Assembly (NCBI RefSeq): GCF_014201095.1
Contig: NZ_JACHDN010000001.1
Span: forward strand, 1,674,001-1,738,000
Source: Cellulomonas hominis
GTDB lineage: Bacteria > Actinomycetota > Actinomycetes > Actinomycetales > Cellulomonadaceae
Length of the DNA stretch: 64,000 nt
Direction of reading: 5' to 3'
Shown here: positions 8,428 through 17,987 of the stretch, in pieces
Position numbering within the stretch: the stretch's first letter is position 1
How the letters are laid out: each line of letters begins with the position of its first letter
Notes under the pieces: generated by a model
Database searches by the model: none
The model's input: only the letters and a program-made list of their open reading frames with translations
Told to the model about the DNA's origin: nothing
Made by a program: the position numbers and the translations under genes

Positions 8428-11400
8428 TCACTCCTCGGACTCCTCGCGGGCGAACAGGAGCAGGTCGGGCAGGCTCGTGGCGAAGTAGTCCGTCACGCCG
8501 TCCTCACGGACGGCGGCCGGCGGAACGTAGTGCGCCCGCGCCTCGCCGAGCGTCGCCGGGGGGTCCGCCAGCGGCAGGCCCAGCGCCGTGAGCGTCGCGT
8601 CCCACGCCCCGACCGCACGTCCCTCGCCGCCCTCCCACGGGTGGAACGGCCGCGTCACGAGGATCTCGTACGCGCGCTCGGCGCGTCCCGCGTCGACCAG
8701 CAGCCCGACGTACTCGATGGTCAGGTCGTCGCGCGTGAGCACGAGCTCCTCGACCGGCGCGAGCCGCGCCAGGCGGTCCGCGGCGCTGTGCCCGAGACGC
8801 ACCGCGAGCTGGTCCTGCTCGTAGCGCAGGCGGGCGTCGTCCGGCGCGAGCACGACGGCCTGCTCGTACCGCCGCCACGCCCGCCGGTCGTCGTGCGCGA
8901 CGTTGTACGCGCCCAGGGCGGCGTCGCGGAGCAGCACCGGGTCGTCCAGACCTCCCTCGATCGCCTCCTCCCAGCAGTCCAGCGCCTCCGAGCGCCGACC
9001 GTGCGCGTACAGCAGCGTGCCCAGCAGGTACCGCGCGACGGCGTCCTGCGGGTCGGCGGCCACTGCCCGGTGCAGGACGTCGTGCGCGTCCAGGCCGTGC
9101 GGGAACGCCCAGGTCGTGTCGGTCACCCGCGCACGCAGGCGCCGCTGGGCGGCCTCGCCCCGCCGGCCGAGGTCGTCGAGCACCGCGGCAGTGGTGTACA
9201 GCGCGAGGGGCCGGACGTTCCCGGCCGGGGTGACGGGCGCGGCCGCGGCACGGTCCAGGAGCACCACGGCGTCGGCAAGGGCACCCGCACGGCGCAGATC
9301 CGCCGCGACGTCGAGCAGGATGCCCGGGTCCGTCGGGACGTCGTGCCCGGCGAGCGCGCGCAGGGTGGCGTCGAGCGGGTCCACGCGCAGCGCCTCGTCC
9401 AGCAGCGCCTCCGCTCGCCCCGCGTCCCCGTGCCGCCGCAGGACGACGGCGCGCAGCGCCGTCCGGCGGGTGTCGTGACCGACGACGCCGTCGAGGGAGT
9501 CGAGCACGCGCAGCGCCGCGCGGTTCTGCCCGCGGGCCGCGAGCGACCGGGCGAGCTCCAGGCCCGCGGCGGCCGCCCACGTGGCGTCCCACCCGGCCTT
9601 CCCGAACGCCTGCTCCGCCTCCGCGGTCCGCCCGAGACGCGCGAGCGCGAGGCCGGTCAGGTAGAACGCCTCCGCGTCGAGCGGGTTCGCGTTGCGCCGG
9701 GTGAGCCGCCGCAACGCCGTCCGGGCGAGCTCGAGCGCGCGGTCGTAGCGGCCCGCCCGGTAGGCCCGGTCGGCCAGCGCGAGGTTGGTGCGCACCTCCC
9801 CGGGGTCGCGGCGCAGCGCCTCGCGCCAGTACGGCAGCGGCGACCTCGTCGGGTGCCGGTATTGGCTCAGGTGCAGACCGGTGAGGTACAGCTCCTCGAC
9901 GGTGCCGACGGCCTCGGGCAGCGGCGGCTCCTCGGCGACCCACGGCTCCTCGTCGTCGACCGCCGTGGGCGTCCACCGCACCAGCAGCCGGCCGGTGGCG
10001 TCGACCAGCTCGGCCGCGAGGTCCTCGCCGGGGCGGGTGTCGGTGGCGAGCTCCGCCACCTCGCCCGGGACGAGGTCGACGGTACGGCTCGCGAGCACGG
10101 CGTCGCCCTGCACGAGGCGCAGCGTCGCCCCGGCGCGGGCCGACGTCACCGCGAACCGCGCCGTGACCGGCCCCTCCCGGTCGACGTGCACGGCGGCGTC
10201 CGGGGTGGCCTGGTGCGCGGCCCCGATGCCCGGGATCGGGTACCAGTACTGGGAGAAGACCTTCGTCTCGCCGGGGAGCAGCCAGGTGAAGTCGGGCTGG
10301 TTGTCGGTGTACACGCCCGCCATCAGCTCCACGTACGGGCCGTCCGCGTCGGTGAGCTGGGCGTCCCACGCGTGACCGAACGGCGCGTTCCCCCACGTCC
10401 ACTGCTTCTTGCCGGGCGAGACCCGTCGCTCGGCCCAGTGCACGAAGCCTGCGCCGGCGGCGTGGTCGTAGCCCCCGAAGAAGTCCTGCTGGGAGTCGAC
10501 GATCATGTACGACGTCGGGACCGGGATGTTCCGGTAGAAGTCGATCCGGTCCGCCCCGGGGTCCTGCGCGGCCAGCGCCGCGTAGTCGACGCCGTAGTAC
10601 GGGCGGTCGGCGTGCGGGAACGACGTGAGAGCGCGCCGGGCGTGGTCCGCGACGTAGCGCACGTCCTCCGGGAAGAACGACTGGTAGTCGTCGTTCACCC
10701 GGGCGGCCACGTTGGCCCACCACAGGAACGTCTGCCGCTCGCTGGTCCGGTTGTGCAGCCGGACGACGAGCTCCACCACGGAGCTCTCCGGGCGCAGCCG
10801 GACGCCGTGCTGCGCCGACATCCGCGCGAACGGGTCGTGGTCGTGGCACCAGACCGTCACCGACCCGTCCTCGCCCCGCTCGACCGTGGTCTCGACGGGG
10901 AGGTACGTGGCGGGCCGGTGGTGCTGGGGCCAGTTGAATTCCACGCCCCCGCTGATCCACGGACCGCCGAGCCCGACCAGCGCGGGCTTGATGACGTTGT
11001 TCCGGTAGAAGAAGTCGTAGCCCGTGGTCTTGTCGTACCCGATGTGGATGCGGCCGCCGAGCTCCGGCAGGACGACGAGCCGCACGTACGCGTTCTCCAG
11101 GTGGATCGCCCTCCAGGACCGCGGGTGCCCCTCGTCCTCGACGTGCTCGACGAACGGCAGCGGGTAGACCGCGCCGCTCGACCCCTGGTAGACGCGCCGG
11201 TCGAGGTACATCGGGTACCGGCTCGGGGTCCCCGCCTCGTAGGTCCGGATCGTCAGCGGCTCGCTCCACGCCACGGCACCGCCGGCCGCCAGCACCACCG
11301 CCTCGTCGGCGGGCGCATCGGGCAGCGTGATCGTCGCGTGCGGGTGGCTCGTGGTCTCGGCCGGGCTGGGCTCCCGGACTGCCACGGGCTCCTGCGCGGC

Positions 11401-11439
11401 GTTCGTCGCGGCGGGCTCGGTGCGCTCGTCGGTGGACAT
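8428..11439 (-). CDS. DUF5107 domain protein with TPR repeats
   Basis: This large soluble protein of 1003 residues has no signal peptide or membrane segment. Residues of about 45-480 form a beta-rich, mutarotase-like DUF5107 region: ENAYVRLVVLPELGGRIHIG, YDFFYRNNVIKPA, GVEFNWPQHH. About residues 530-870 are tetratricopeptide-like helical repeats rich in ALELARTAL and AEALLDEALRVDP. Proteins of this type occur in sugar-utilisation clusters of actinobacteria; a carbohydrate-active or sensing role is plausible but unproven. ATG 11439 has GAGGAGG six bases upstream, so the longer in-frame N-terminus is not used. It forms an operon with galM and is divergent from the AraC regulator. Confidence 0.8.
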   Translation of the reverse strand: MSTDERTEPAATNAAQEPVAVREPSPAETTSHPHATITLPDAPADEAVVLAAGGAVAWSEPLTIRTYEAGTPSRYPMYLDRRVYQGSSGAVYPLPFVEHVEDEGHPRSWRAIHLENAYVRLVVLPELGGRIHIGYDKTTGYDFFYRNNVIKPALVGLGGPWISGGVEFNWPQHHRPATYLPVETTVERGEDGSVTVWCHDHDPFARMSAQHGVRLRPESSVVELVVRLHNRTSERQTFLWWANVAARVNDDYQSFFPEDVRYVADHARRALTSFPHADRPYYGVDYAALAAQDPGADRIDFYRNIPVPTSYMIVDSQQDFFGGYDHAAGAGFVHWAERRVSPGKKQWTWGNAPFGHAWDAQLTDADGPYVELMAGVYTDNQPDFTWLLPGETKVFSQYWYPIPGIGAAHQATPDAAVHVDREGPVTARFAVTSARAGATLRLVQGDAVLASRTVDLVPGEVAELATDTRPGEDLAAELVDATGRLLVRWTPTAVDDEEPWVAEEPPLPEAVGTVEELYLTGLHLSQYRHPTRSPLPYWREALRRDPGEVRTNLALADRAYRAGRYDRALELARTALRRLTRRNANPLDAEAFYLTGLALARLGRTAEAEQAFGKAGWDATWAAAAGLELARSLAARGQNRAALRVLDSLDGVVGHDTRRTALRAVVLRRHGDAGRAEALLDEALRVDPLDATLRALAGHDVPTDPGILLDVAADLRRAGALADAVVLLDRAAAAPVTPAGNVRPLALYTTAAVLDDLGRRGEAAQRRLRARVTDTTWAFPHGLDAHDVLHRAVAADPQDAVARYLLGTLLYAHGRRSEALDCWEEAIEGGLDDPVLLRDAALGAYNVAHDDRRAWRRYEQAVVLAPDDARLRYEQDQLAVRLGHSAADRLARLAPVEELVLTRDDLTIEYVGLLVDAGRAERAYEILVTRPFHPWEGGEGRAVGAWDATLTALGLPLADPPATLGEARAHYVPPAAVREDGVTDYFATSLPDLLLFAREESEE

Positions 11440-11636
11440 CGCCGACCTCCTCGTTGTGCGGCGGCGCTCCTGTGCGCCGGCTGCCTCGACCGTAGGGGCG
11501 CGACCAGCGGGGGGTACATGGGCTGAGCGACGGAGATCATGGAGGAACCGCCGATGCGAGCCGGGCCGGCCGCCCGGCGCGGCACGGCGATCCGACTCGC
11601 CTTGACGCACGAGCGCGCCGGCACTTGGATCCGGGT

Positions 11637-12527
11637 ATGGATGAACCAGCGCTCGTCACCGCGGACTCGAGACGCGAGGGCTTCGCCGGCCAGCGGATGT
11701 TCGTCGTCGCCCGCCCCGTCGCCCGCGCGGCACTGGCGCGGCCGGTCACGGGCCGCCTCGTGGTCACCGACGCGGGGTGCTTCCCCCACGCGGCCCGGCA
11801 CGGCCGGGCCCGTCCCGCGGGTGCGGCGCAGCACGTCCTGCTGGTCTGCACGGAGGGCTCCGGGTGGTGCCGGACCCCGGACGGCCGGGAGCCGGTCCAG
11901 CGCGGGGACGCAGTGCTGCTGCCCGCCGGCGTCGAGCACGAGTACGCGGCCTCCGACGAGGACCCGTGGACCCTGTGGTGGTTCCACTTCGCGGGATCCG
12001 ACGCGGCGGAGCTCGCCGTCACCGCCCGGGCCGCCGCCGGGGGCCCGGTCACGCACCTGCGGGACGCCGCGCCGGTCGCGAGCCTCGTCTCGCAGATCCT
12101 GGACGAGCTGGACACCGGCACAGCCGGCGGCCTCACGCGGGCGACCGGGACCGCCTGGAACGCGCTGACCGAGATCATCGCCACGGGCCGGCGCTCCCCG
12201 GGGCCGACCCTCGGGCCGGTGGAGCGCGCGGTGGAGCACCTGCGGGCGACGACCCCTCGGCGGACGTCCGTCACCGCCCTGGCCGCCATGGTCGGGCTCG
12301 GGACGTCCCAGTTCGGGACGCTCTTCCGCGAGCACGTGGGGGTGTCGCCTCTGCGGTACCAGACCGACCTGCGGATGGCCCGTGCCCGCGAGCTGCTCGA
12401 CACCACCACCCTGTCGGTCACGGCTGTCGCCGGAGCCTGCGGCTACGACGACCCTCTGTACTTCTCGCGGCAGTTCGCGAGCACCCAGGGCCAGTCCCCC
12501 CGCGCCTTCCGCCGGCGCGCGACGTGA
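11637..12527 (+). CDS. AraC-family transcriptional regulator
   Basis: This 296-residue regulator has an N-terminal cupin-like sensor (VQRGDAVLLPAGVEHEYAAS, then WTLWWFHFAG) and a C-terminal double helix-turn-helix (TSVTALAAMVGLGTSQFGTL, then VTAVAGACGYDDPLYFSRQF). Binding of a sugar to the cupin would switch it. It is divergent from the DUF5107-galM operon, its most likely target. A TTG at 11625 is in frame; ATG 11637 is preferred, though neither has a strong ribosome site. A strong hairpin separates it from the convergent ABC operon. Confidence 0.88.
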   Translation: MDEPALVTADSRREGFAGQRMFVVARPVARAALARPVTGRLVVTDAGCFPHAARHGRARPAGAAQHVLLVCTEGSGWCRTPDGREPVQRGDAVLLPAGVEHEYAASDEDPWTLWWFHFAGSDAAELAVTARAAAGGPVTHLRDAAPVASLVSQILDELDTGTAGGLTRATGTAWNALTEIIATGRRSPGPTLGPVERAVEHLRATTPRRTSVTALAAMVGLGTSQFGTLFREHVGVSPLRYQTDLRMARARELLDTTTLSVTAVAGACGYDDPLYFSRQFASTQGQSPRAFRRRAT

Positions 12528-12533
12528 GACGGC

Positions 12534-12566
12534 CCGGCCCGGCCCGCGGGGCTCGGGCCGGGCCGG
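12534..12566. terminator. Bidirectional terminator, 13-bp stem
   Basis: Arms CCGGCCCGGCCCG (12534-12546) and CGGGCCGGGCCGG (12554-12566) pair perfectly around a 7-base loop. It sits exactly between the convergent araC-type gene and the permease gene, so it can end both transcripts. Confidence 0.7.
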
Positions 12567-12577
12567 CGGCCTCGGCG

Positions 12578-13615
12578 TCACTTGGGCAGGCCCACCCGGC
12601 GCTCGCCGTTCCGGAGCTGCTGGATGACGACGGCCGCCACGAGCAGCGTGCCCTGGGCGACGTTCTGCCAGAAGACGTTCACCCCGAGCAGGCTCATGCC
12701 GTTGAGCAGCACGCCGAGCAGGATTACCGCGAGGATCGTCCCGCCGATCGAGCCCTTGCCGCCGCGGAGCGCGACGCCGCCGAGCGCGGCCGCCGTGATC
12801 GACTGGAACTCCAGCCCCTCGGACCCGGACACCGGCTGGCCCGATCCGGTGCGCGCGGTGATGAGCACGCCCGCGAGAGCGGCGACCACGCCGGCGAGGA
12901 CGAACACGCCGAGGATGTACCGGTTGATGTCGATGCCGGAGAGCCGGGCGGCGGTGTCGTTCCCGCCCACCGCGTAGATGTTCCGCCCGAAGCGCGAGTA
13001 CCGCAGCATGACGTGGATCGCGACGGCCACGAGCGCCAGCACCCAGACCAGCGTGGGGATGCCCAGCAGCGAGCCGCGGGCCAGGAAGATGAACACCGGG
13101 TCGGCGCCGGTGTACCCCTGGGCACGCCCGTCGGACACGAGCTGGGCGACGCCCTTGTACGCGATGAGCCCCGCGAGCGTGGCGATCATCGGCGTGACGC
13201 GCCCGAACACGACGATGCAGGCGTTGAGCAGACCGCACACAGCGCCCACGGCCAGCGCCCCGGCGATGCTGACCGCGGCCCCGCCGGTCGTCGTGAAGAG
13301 CATCGCCGACGTCACCGACGCCAACCCGGCCACGGACCCGACCGACAGGTCGATGCCGCCGAGGATGATCACGACCGTCTGCACCAGCGCCAGCAGGCCC
13401 GAGATGGTGACGGCCATGCCGATCGTCTTGAGGTTCGAGGTCAGGAAGAACGCGGAGTTCTGCGAGCCGATGACGGCCACCAGGATCGCGATGGCGAGGA
13501 TCAGCGAGAGGTTCTGCACGCCGATCGCCAGCACCGCGCGACGCAGCGGGTGGGCGACCGGCCGGGCGGTGGCGGCGGAGGACGCGGCGGGCGCGGTCGT
13601 GGGGGCGGCGTTCAT
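12578..13615 (-). CDS. ABC monosaccharide permease (RbsC/XylH type)
   Basis: This 345-residue membrane protein has eight to ten hydrophobic helices and the family pattern IILGGIDLSVGSVAGLASV near residue 85 and AVGGNDTAARLSGIDINRYI near residue 205. It forms the channel of a ribose/xylose/arabinose-type importer with the ATPase and binding lipoprotein encoded upstream. ATG 13615 overlaps the ATPase stop codon as ATGA, which fixes the start. It is the last gene of the operon that begins at 16266. Confidence 0.92.
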   Translation of the reverse strand: MNAAPTTAPAASSAATARPVAHPLRRAVLAIGVQNLSLILAIAILVAVIGSQNSAFFLTSNLKTIGMAVTISGLLALVQTVVIILGGIDLSVGSVAGLASVTSAMLFTTTGGAAVSIAGALAVGAVCGLLNACIVVFGRVTPMIATLAGLIAYKGVAQLVSDGRAQGYTGADPVFIFLARGSLLGIPTLVWVLALVAVAIHVMLRYSRFGRNIYAVGGNDTAARLSGIDINRYILGVFVLAGVVAALAGVLITARTGSGQPVSGSEGLEFQSITAAALGGVALRGGKGSIGGTILAVILLGVLLNGMSLLGVNVFWQNVAQGTLLVAAVVIQQLRNGERRVGLPK

Positions 13616-15141
13616 CGGGTGTGCTCCTCGGAGGCGGTGTGGTCGGCGATGGCGAGGGTGAGGATCCGCTCCTCGGTGGCGTCCTCGCGGGTCAGCTCGC
13701 CGGCGACCCGCCCGTCGCGCATCACGACGACGCGGTCGGCCAGGCCGAGGACCTCGGGCAGCTCGGACGAGACGACCAGGACCGCGGCACCCTCGGCCAC
13801 GAGCTGGTCGATGATCGTGTAGATCTCGGACTTCGCGCCGACGTCGACCCCGCGGGTCGGCTCGTCGAGCACGAGGATGTCGGTGCGGCGCGCGAGCCAC
13901 CGGGCCAGCACCACCTTCTGCTGGTTGCCGCCCGACAGGTTCTGGACGCGCTGCTCGAGCGACGGCGTCCGCACGCGGAGCTGCTGCACGTAACGCTCCG
14001 CGAGCGCGCGCTCCTGACGCGCCCGGACGAAGCCGAACCGGCTCAGGCGGTCCAGGACGGCCAGGGCGATGTTGTCCCGGACCGTGCGGACCATCACGAG
14101 CGCGTCCGCCTTGCGCTCCTCGGGGGCCAGCCCGATGCCCGCGGCGATCGCGTCGGCGGGTGACCGGAAGGTCCGGCGCGTCCCGTGCACCAGCACCTGC
14201 CCGGACCGCACCGGCCGGTCACCGGCGATCGCGAGGGCCAGCTCGCTGCGTCCCGCGCCCACCAGGCCCGCCAGCGCGACGACCTCCCCCCGGCGCAGCG
14301 TGAGCGAGACGTCGCCGACGTCGTCGGTGGTGACGTGCCGCAGCTCGAGCGCCACGTCCCCGGGCGTCACCCGGGTCCGGTGGAACATGCTGGACAGGTC
14401 GCGGCCCACCATCATCCGCACGATCTCCCCCACGGTCGTGTCGCCGACCTCGCGGGTGCCGACCAGGCGACCGTCGCGCAGCACGGTCACCGAGTCGGCG
14501 ATCTGGAAGATCTCGTTCATGCGGTGCGACACGTAGGCGATCGCCTTCCCCGCCGCCCGCAGCTCGCCGATCAGGCGGAACAGCACCTCGGTCTCGGCGT
14601 CGGACAGCGAGGACGTGGGTTCGTCGAAGCAGATGACGCGGGGGTCGTCGACCAGCGCGCGCACGATCTCGACCATCTGCCGCTGCGCAGGCGACAGCGC
14701 GTCGCCGCGCAGCCGCGGGTCGAGGTAGCGCAGCAGCCCGAACCGCTCGAGGTCGCCGGTGGCGCGCTGCTGCAGCGTCCGCTGGTCGACGAACCCGGCC
14801 CGGCCGGGCAGGGCCCCGAGGTAGATGTTCTCGGCGACGCTGACGAAGGGCACGATCTCCGGCTCCTGGGCGATCACGCGCACCCCGGCGGCGCGGGAGG
14901 CGAGCGGCCCGGAGAACGCGACGGGCTCACCGCCGATCTCGATCGTGCCGGCATCGGGCTGGTAGTCGCCGGTGAGGATCTTCAGCAGCGTGGACTTGCC
15001 CGCGCCGTTCTCCCCCATCAGCGCGGTCACGTGCCCGGCGCGGAGGTCCAGGTCCACGCCCTGGAGCGCCTGCACCCCGGCGAAGCCCTTCGCGATGCCG
15101 CGCGCGGCGAGGCTCGCGCTGGCCGTCGTCAGTGTGGTCAT
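13612..15141 (-). CDS. ABC sugar importer ATPase, two fused nucleotide-binding domains (RbsA type)
   Basis: The 509-residue protein carries two ABC ATPase halves. The first has Walker A GENGAGKST (about residue 44), a degenerate signature LSPAQRQMVEI and Walker B VICFDEPTSSL. The second has a degenerate Walker A (LVGAGRSEL), the signature LSGGNQQKVVLARWL and Walker B ILVLDEPTRGVDVG. This asymmetry is normal for RbsA/MglA/XylG proteins. It energises uptake with the permease and lipoprotein of the same operon. The sugar cannot be fixed from the ATPase. Confidence 0.93.
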   Translation of the reverse strand: MTTLTTASASLAARGIAKGFAGVQALQGVDLDLRAGHVTALMGENGAGKSTLLKILTGDYQPDAGTIEIGGEPVAFSGPLASRAAGVRVIAQEPEIVPFVSVAENIYLGALPGRAGFVDQRTLQQRATGDLERFGLLRYLDPRLRGDALSPAQRQMVEIVRALVDDPRVICFDEPTSSLSDAETEVLFRLIGELRAAGKAIAYVSHRMNEIFQIADSVTVLRDGRLVGTREVGDTTVGEIVRMMVGRDLSSMFHRTRVTPGDVALELRHVTTDDVGDVSLTLRRGEVVALAGLVGAGRSELALAIAGDRPVRSGQVLVHGTRRTFRSPADAIAAGIGLAPEERKADALVMVRTVRDNIALAVLDRLSRFGFVRARQERALAERYVQQLRVRTPSLEQRVQNLSGGNQQKVVLARWLARRTDILVLDEPTRGVDVGAKSEIYTIIDQLVAEGAAVLVVSSELPEVLGLADRVVVMRDGRVAGELTREDATEERILTLAIADHTASEEHTR

Positions 15142-15228
15142 GGATGTTCCGTCCGCTCGGAGGGGGTACGAGGTGGCGCCGCGGTGGGGTGCGGGCTCGC
15201 CGACGACGATCCCGCACCCCCCGGCCGG

Positions 15229-16266
15229 TCACGTGCAGACGACGCCCTCGGCCTCCCAGTTGGACGCGTCGACCATGTGCGTGTCCGCGATGGTCTCCGG
15301 CGGGAGCACGACGCCGTCGCGGATCTGCGCCACCATCGCGTCCACTGCGGCGGCGCCCACGTCGCGACCGGAGATGAACAGCGCGGCCTTGTTGCCCGTC
15401 TCCTGGCCCGCCGACCAGTCCTTGCAGGTCAGGTACGCGCCGAGGCCGACGCCGATGATGTTGTCCGGCGAGATGCCGGCGTTCTGCAGGGCCGTCACCA
15501 CGCCGGTCTCTGTCTCGTCGTTGCACCCCACCACGACCCAGTTGTCGACGTCCTGGTTCGCGGTGATGACCGCGCCGGCACGGTTCATCGCGTCGGTCGC
15601 CGAGTTGTCGTTGCCCAGCTCGATGACCTCGGGCATCGGGTCCACCGCGGCGCCGAACGACTCCGTCGCGCCGTCCAGGCGCTGCACGCATACCGAGAGG
15701 TCCATCTTGCCGGTGGCGATGATCCGGGTCGCGCCGGCGTCCCAGCCGGCGTCGGTGTAGAGCTCCGCGGCCTTCTCACCCACCGAGTTGCCCATCGCCG
15801 TGCCGTTGAACCCCACGAACGGGGCCGGTGCGCCGTCCGCGTCCTCCAGCGAGTCGTCCGACGCCAGCAGCGGGATCCCGGCGGCCTCCGCCTTCTCGAT
15901 GACCTGCGGGCCGATCGCCTGGTCGGGCGCGACCATGATGATGCCGTCCACACCGCGCGCGATCGCGGCGTCGAGCTCGGAGATGGCCTTGTTCGAGTCG
16001 GTCCCGAGGTTGACCACCGTCACCGTCACGTCACCGAGCTCGGCCGCGGCCGCCTTGGCCCCGTCGGCCTGGTCGACGAAGTACTGCTGGTCGCCCTGCT
16101 TCTGCAGGTACACGATCTCGATCGGGCCGCCGTCGGAACCGCCGCCGGCTGCCTGCGCCGCGCCGCCCCCCTGCTCCTGGCCGGAGCTGCACGCGGCCAG
16201 CGCCAGCACCAGGCCGACGGCGCCGACCGCCGCGCGGGCCCGCGCCTTGTCCGTGGATGTCTTCAT
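15229..16266 (-). CDS. Sugar-binding lipoprotein of ABC importer (periplasmic-binding type 4)
   Basis: This 345-residue protein has a lipoprotein signal with lipobox LAAC and then the fold of ribose/galactose/arabinose-binding proteins: EIVYLQKQGDQQYFVDQADG, VDGIIMVAPDQAIGPQVIEK, WVVVGCNDETETGVV. It is the first gene of the ATPase-permease operon. Two ATGs are close together; 16266 is preferred because AAGG lies eight bases upstream, while 16272 would be too near it. Opening residues with KQ and an aromatic resemble arabinose-binding proteins, but the ligand is uncertain. Confidence 0.88.
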   Translation of the reverse strand: MKTSTDKARARAAVGAVGLVLALAACSSGQEQGGGAAQAAGGGSDGGPIEIVYLQKQGDQQYFVDQADGAKAAAAELGDVTVTVVNLGTDSNKAISELDAAIARGVDGIIMVAPDQAIGPQVIEKAEAAGIPLLASDDSLEDADGAPAPFVGFNGTAMGNSVGEKAAELYTDAGWDAGATRIIATGKMDLSVCVQRLDGATESFGAAVDPMPEVIELGNDNSATDAMNRAGAVITANQDVDNWVVVGCNDETETGVVTALQNAGISPDNIIGVGLGAYLTCKDWSAGQETGNKAALFISGRDVGAAAVDAMVAQIRDGVVLPPETIADTHMVDASNWEAEGVVCT

Positions 16267-16560
16267 CGTCATCGCCTTGTCTGTCGTGGTGCGGGTCGGC
16301 CTGCTCGGCCGGTGAGCCTGCTCGGACGACGCCGGTCCCCTCCGCGGATCGCCCCCGGTCCCCGCGTGCCCCGCTCGTCGTCGAGCACGGAGGGAACCTA
16401 ACGCCACGCGGACGACGGGCAGCAGGGGTGTTCGGACGGACTTCATGGACGAATCGGCGATCGAGCCGCACCCGCGTGCCTCCGGTCCCCCCGCTCCGGC
16501 CACGCACGACCCGAAGACTCCCCCGTTGCAGGCGCCTTCGTCCGCACGCGGCTCCTGAGC

Positions 16561-16807
16561 ACGACCACGGCTGCTGCCGACGCCGAAGCCCAGCGCCGCG
16601 CCCTCAACCGCCTGCGCCGCCCGCGGCCAGCTCAACGCCGTGACCGACGCCGTCGACAACGGGGCGCCCGCCCGGTGGTGCGACGGGCACGCCGACTCCC
16701 CGCCCGCCGTGCTGTTCGGCCGCGGCCTGCTGCAGCTCCTGCTCACGGCGCGGCTCCGGCGAGGGCCGTGCCCGGAGGCGGCGAACCCCCGGCCAGAGGA
16801 CCTCTGA
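16561..16807 (+). pseudogene. Decayed CsoR/FrmR-like metal-sensor remnant
   Basis: Joining two frames gives ALNRLRR followed by ARGQLNAVTDAVDNGAP and a stop at 16805. This matches the first helix of CsoR/FrmR repressors, which usually reads RLRRAxGQLxAVxxMxExG before a conserved cysteine; a tryptophan-cysteine pair follows here. A one-base shift near 16620 separates the halves and the C-terminus does not look like the family. It is therefore read as a remnant. It marks the left border of the accessory region. The match is short and could be chance in GC-rich DNA. Confidence 0.3.
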
Positions 16808-16876
16808 CCGGGGGTGACCTGCTGCTCGGGCTGTTCTGACGAACACACCCACTGTGGCTTGTTCGGCCAACTCTCC

Positions 16877-16902
16877 GACCAGGCGGTATGTCTTGCCTGG
16901 TC
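16877..16902. repeat. Inverted repeat with 8-bp arms
   Basis: GACCAGGC (16877-16884) and GCCTGGTC (16895-16902) pair perfectly. It lies beyond the stop of the AbiTii gene (minus strand), so a terminator is possible, but no T tract follows. Two copies of TGTACA lie just to its right. Confidence 0.35.
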
Positions 16903-16949
16903 AGGTGCCATGTACAGACCGAAGGTGTGCTTGTGTACAGGCTGGGCGG

Positions 16950-17855
16950 CTAGCCCGTGAATCCGGCGACGAGATCGAGGAGTCCAGTGGCCGCGACGTT
17001 CGCGGCCACATCTCCAGCGAGTGCGATCGCACCGACGCGTACACGCTCGACGAACGTCTTGGTGTGCTCCCCGGCGACACCGCCGTCTGCTTCGACGGCG
17101 GCACCGAACTCGGTCGCGTGCTCGGTGCTCAGGCCAAGCTCGCGGGCGGCACGAACCAGGTCAGCGAGGTCGCTCTTCTTCACGGTGGAGCGTTGCCGCG
17201 ATCGATCGCCAGTGGCGATGTTCGCGCCGTCGCCGTTGACGGTGATGTTGAAGTTCTGGACGACGGAACCGAGCTGGCGGTCCTCGACAGTCGGCCCTCC
17301 TGGTTCGCCGGCGTCTGGCGCGACATCTTCGAGGGCCAGCGCGAGATCCAGGACTCGCGTACGGATCTTGTCGAGCGTTCCGGTGAGCATCGTGCGCGGC
17401 ACCACGAGCCACGCCTCCGAGAGCACGAGCATCTCGATCCGAGCGCCGCCTTCTCCGTTGCGTGAGCGCCGGTCGTACTCGTTCACCTGGTGCGGTTCCC
17501 ACCTGAGCACGGGGTCGCTGTCGCCAGCGCTGAGCCGTTCGAGCTCGGCGACAGGCTCGCGAAACTCTGCCGTGAACATCGTGAGGAAGTCCTCGGCGAT
17601 GCCCGCGGGTGACACCTGGCCAGGGACGCTGAAGCCGCCCGGGCCAGACCAGGTGCCACGAGCCGGCAGCGACCGCCGAGCGCGGTACTCCGGAAGGTCC
17701 TCATCGGGTCCGTAGCCGTTGAGCTCGTTGGTCGCCCATCGGGCGAGCGTGTTGTCACCAATCCTGGCGGCAAGGATCTTGACCTGACGGATGACGTCGG
17801 AGAGCGAGCGCGATCCATCGGCTGCTTGGTCGATCAGGGTTGCGAGTCGTGACAT
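16950..17855 (-). CDS. AbiTii-domain protein
   Basis: The N-terminal 60 residues match the AbiTii domain: a short helix LATLIDQAADGSRSLSDVIR, then VKILAARIGDNTLARWATNE and ELNGYGPDEDLPEYR. AbiTii proteins are linked to abortive-infection systems, but no biochemical activity is established for the family. The middle region is mixed alpha/beta with no known motif. The last 100 residues have a VVQNFNITVNGDGANI beta strand and an alanine/glycine-rich amphipathic end. The 301-residue length is typical. ATG 17855 is chosen because GGGGAG lies six bases upstream; ATG 17861 would abut that site. It is divergent from the SEC-C protein, and the two may act together. Confidence 0.75.
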   Translation of the reverse strand: MSRLATLIDQAADGSRSLSDVIRQVKILAARIGDNTLARWATNELNGYGPDEDLPEYRARRSLPARGTWSGPGGFSVPGQVSPAGIAEDFLTMFTAEFREPVAELERLSAGDSDPVLRWEPHQVNEYDRRSRNGEGGARIEMLVLSEAWLVVPRTMLTGTLDKIRTRVLDLALALEDVAPDAGEPGGPTVEDRQLGSVVQNFNITVNGDGANIATGDRSRQRSTVKKSDLADLVRAARELGLSTEHATEFGAAVEADGGVAGEHTKTFVERVRVGAIALAGDVAANVAATGLLDLVAGFTG

Positions 17856-17948
17856 CGGCATCTCCCCGTCTTGATGATGTGCCGATCGTAGATGCCCCCG
17901 TCCGCGTACTCGCGGTCCGCGGGAATTCGATCGACCTTGCGTCAGAAG

Positions 17949-17981
17949 TTGACTGCCTGTCCCGGGCGTGACGGATACCGT
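17949..17981 (+). promoter_or_regulatory. Promoter of a leaderless gene
   Basis: A TTGACT (17949-17954) and a TACCGT (17976-17981) precede the GTG at 17988 by six bases, so transcription should begin at or next to the start codon. The 21-base spacer is long, so the -35 assignment is weaker than the -10. Confidence 0.5.
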
Positions 17982-17987
17982 GCCTGT

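Noticed and set aside
8110..11526. A 1138-residue open frame on the plus strand opposite the DUF5107 gene
   Set aside because: It is low-complexity, rich in R, P, V and G, and mirrors the codon pattern of the true minus-strand gene, which has a strong ribosome site and recognisable domains.
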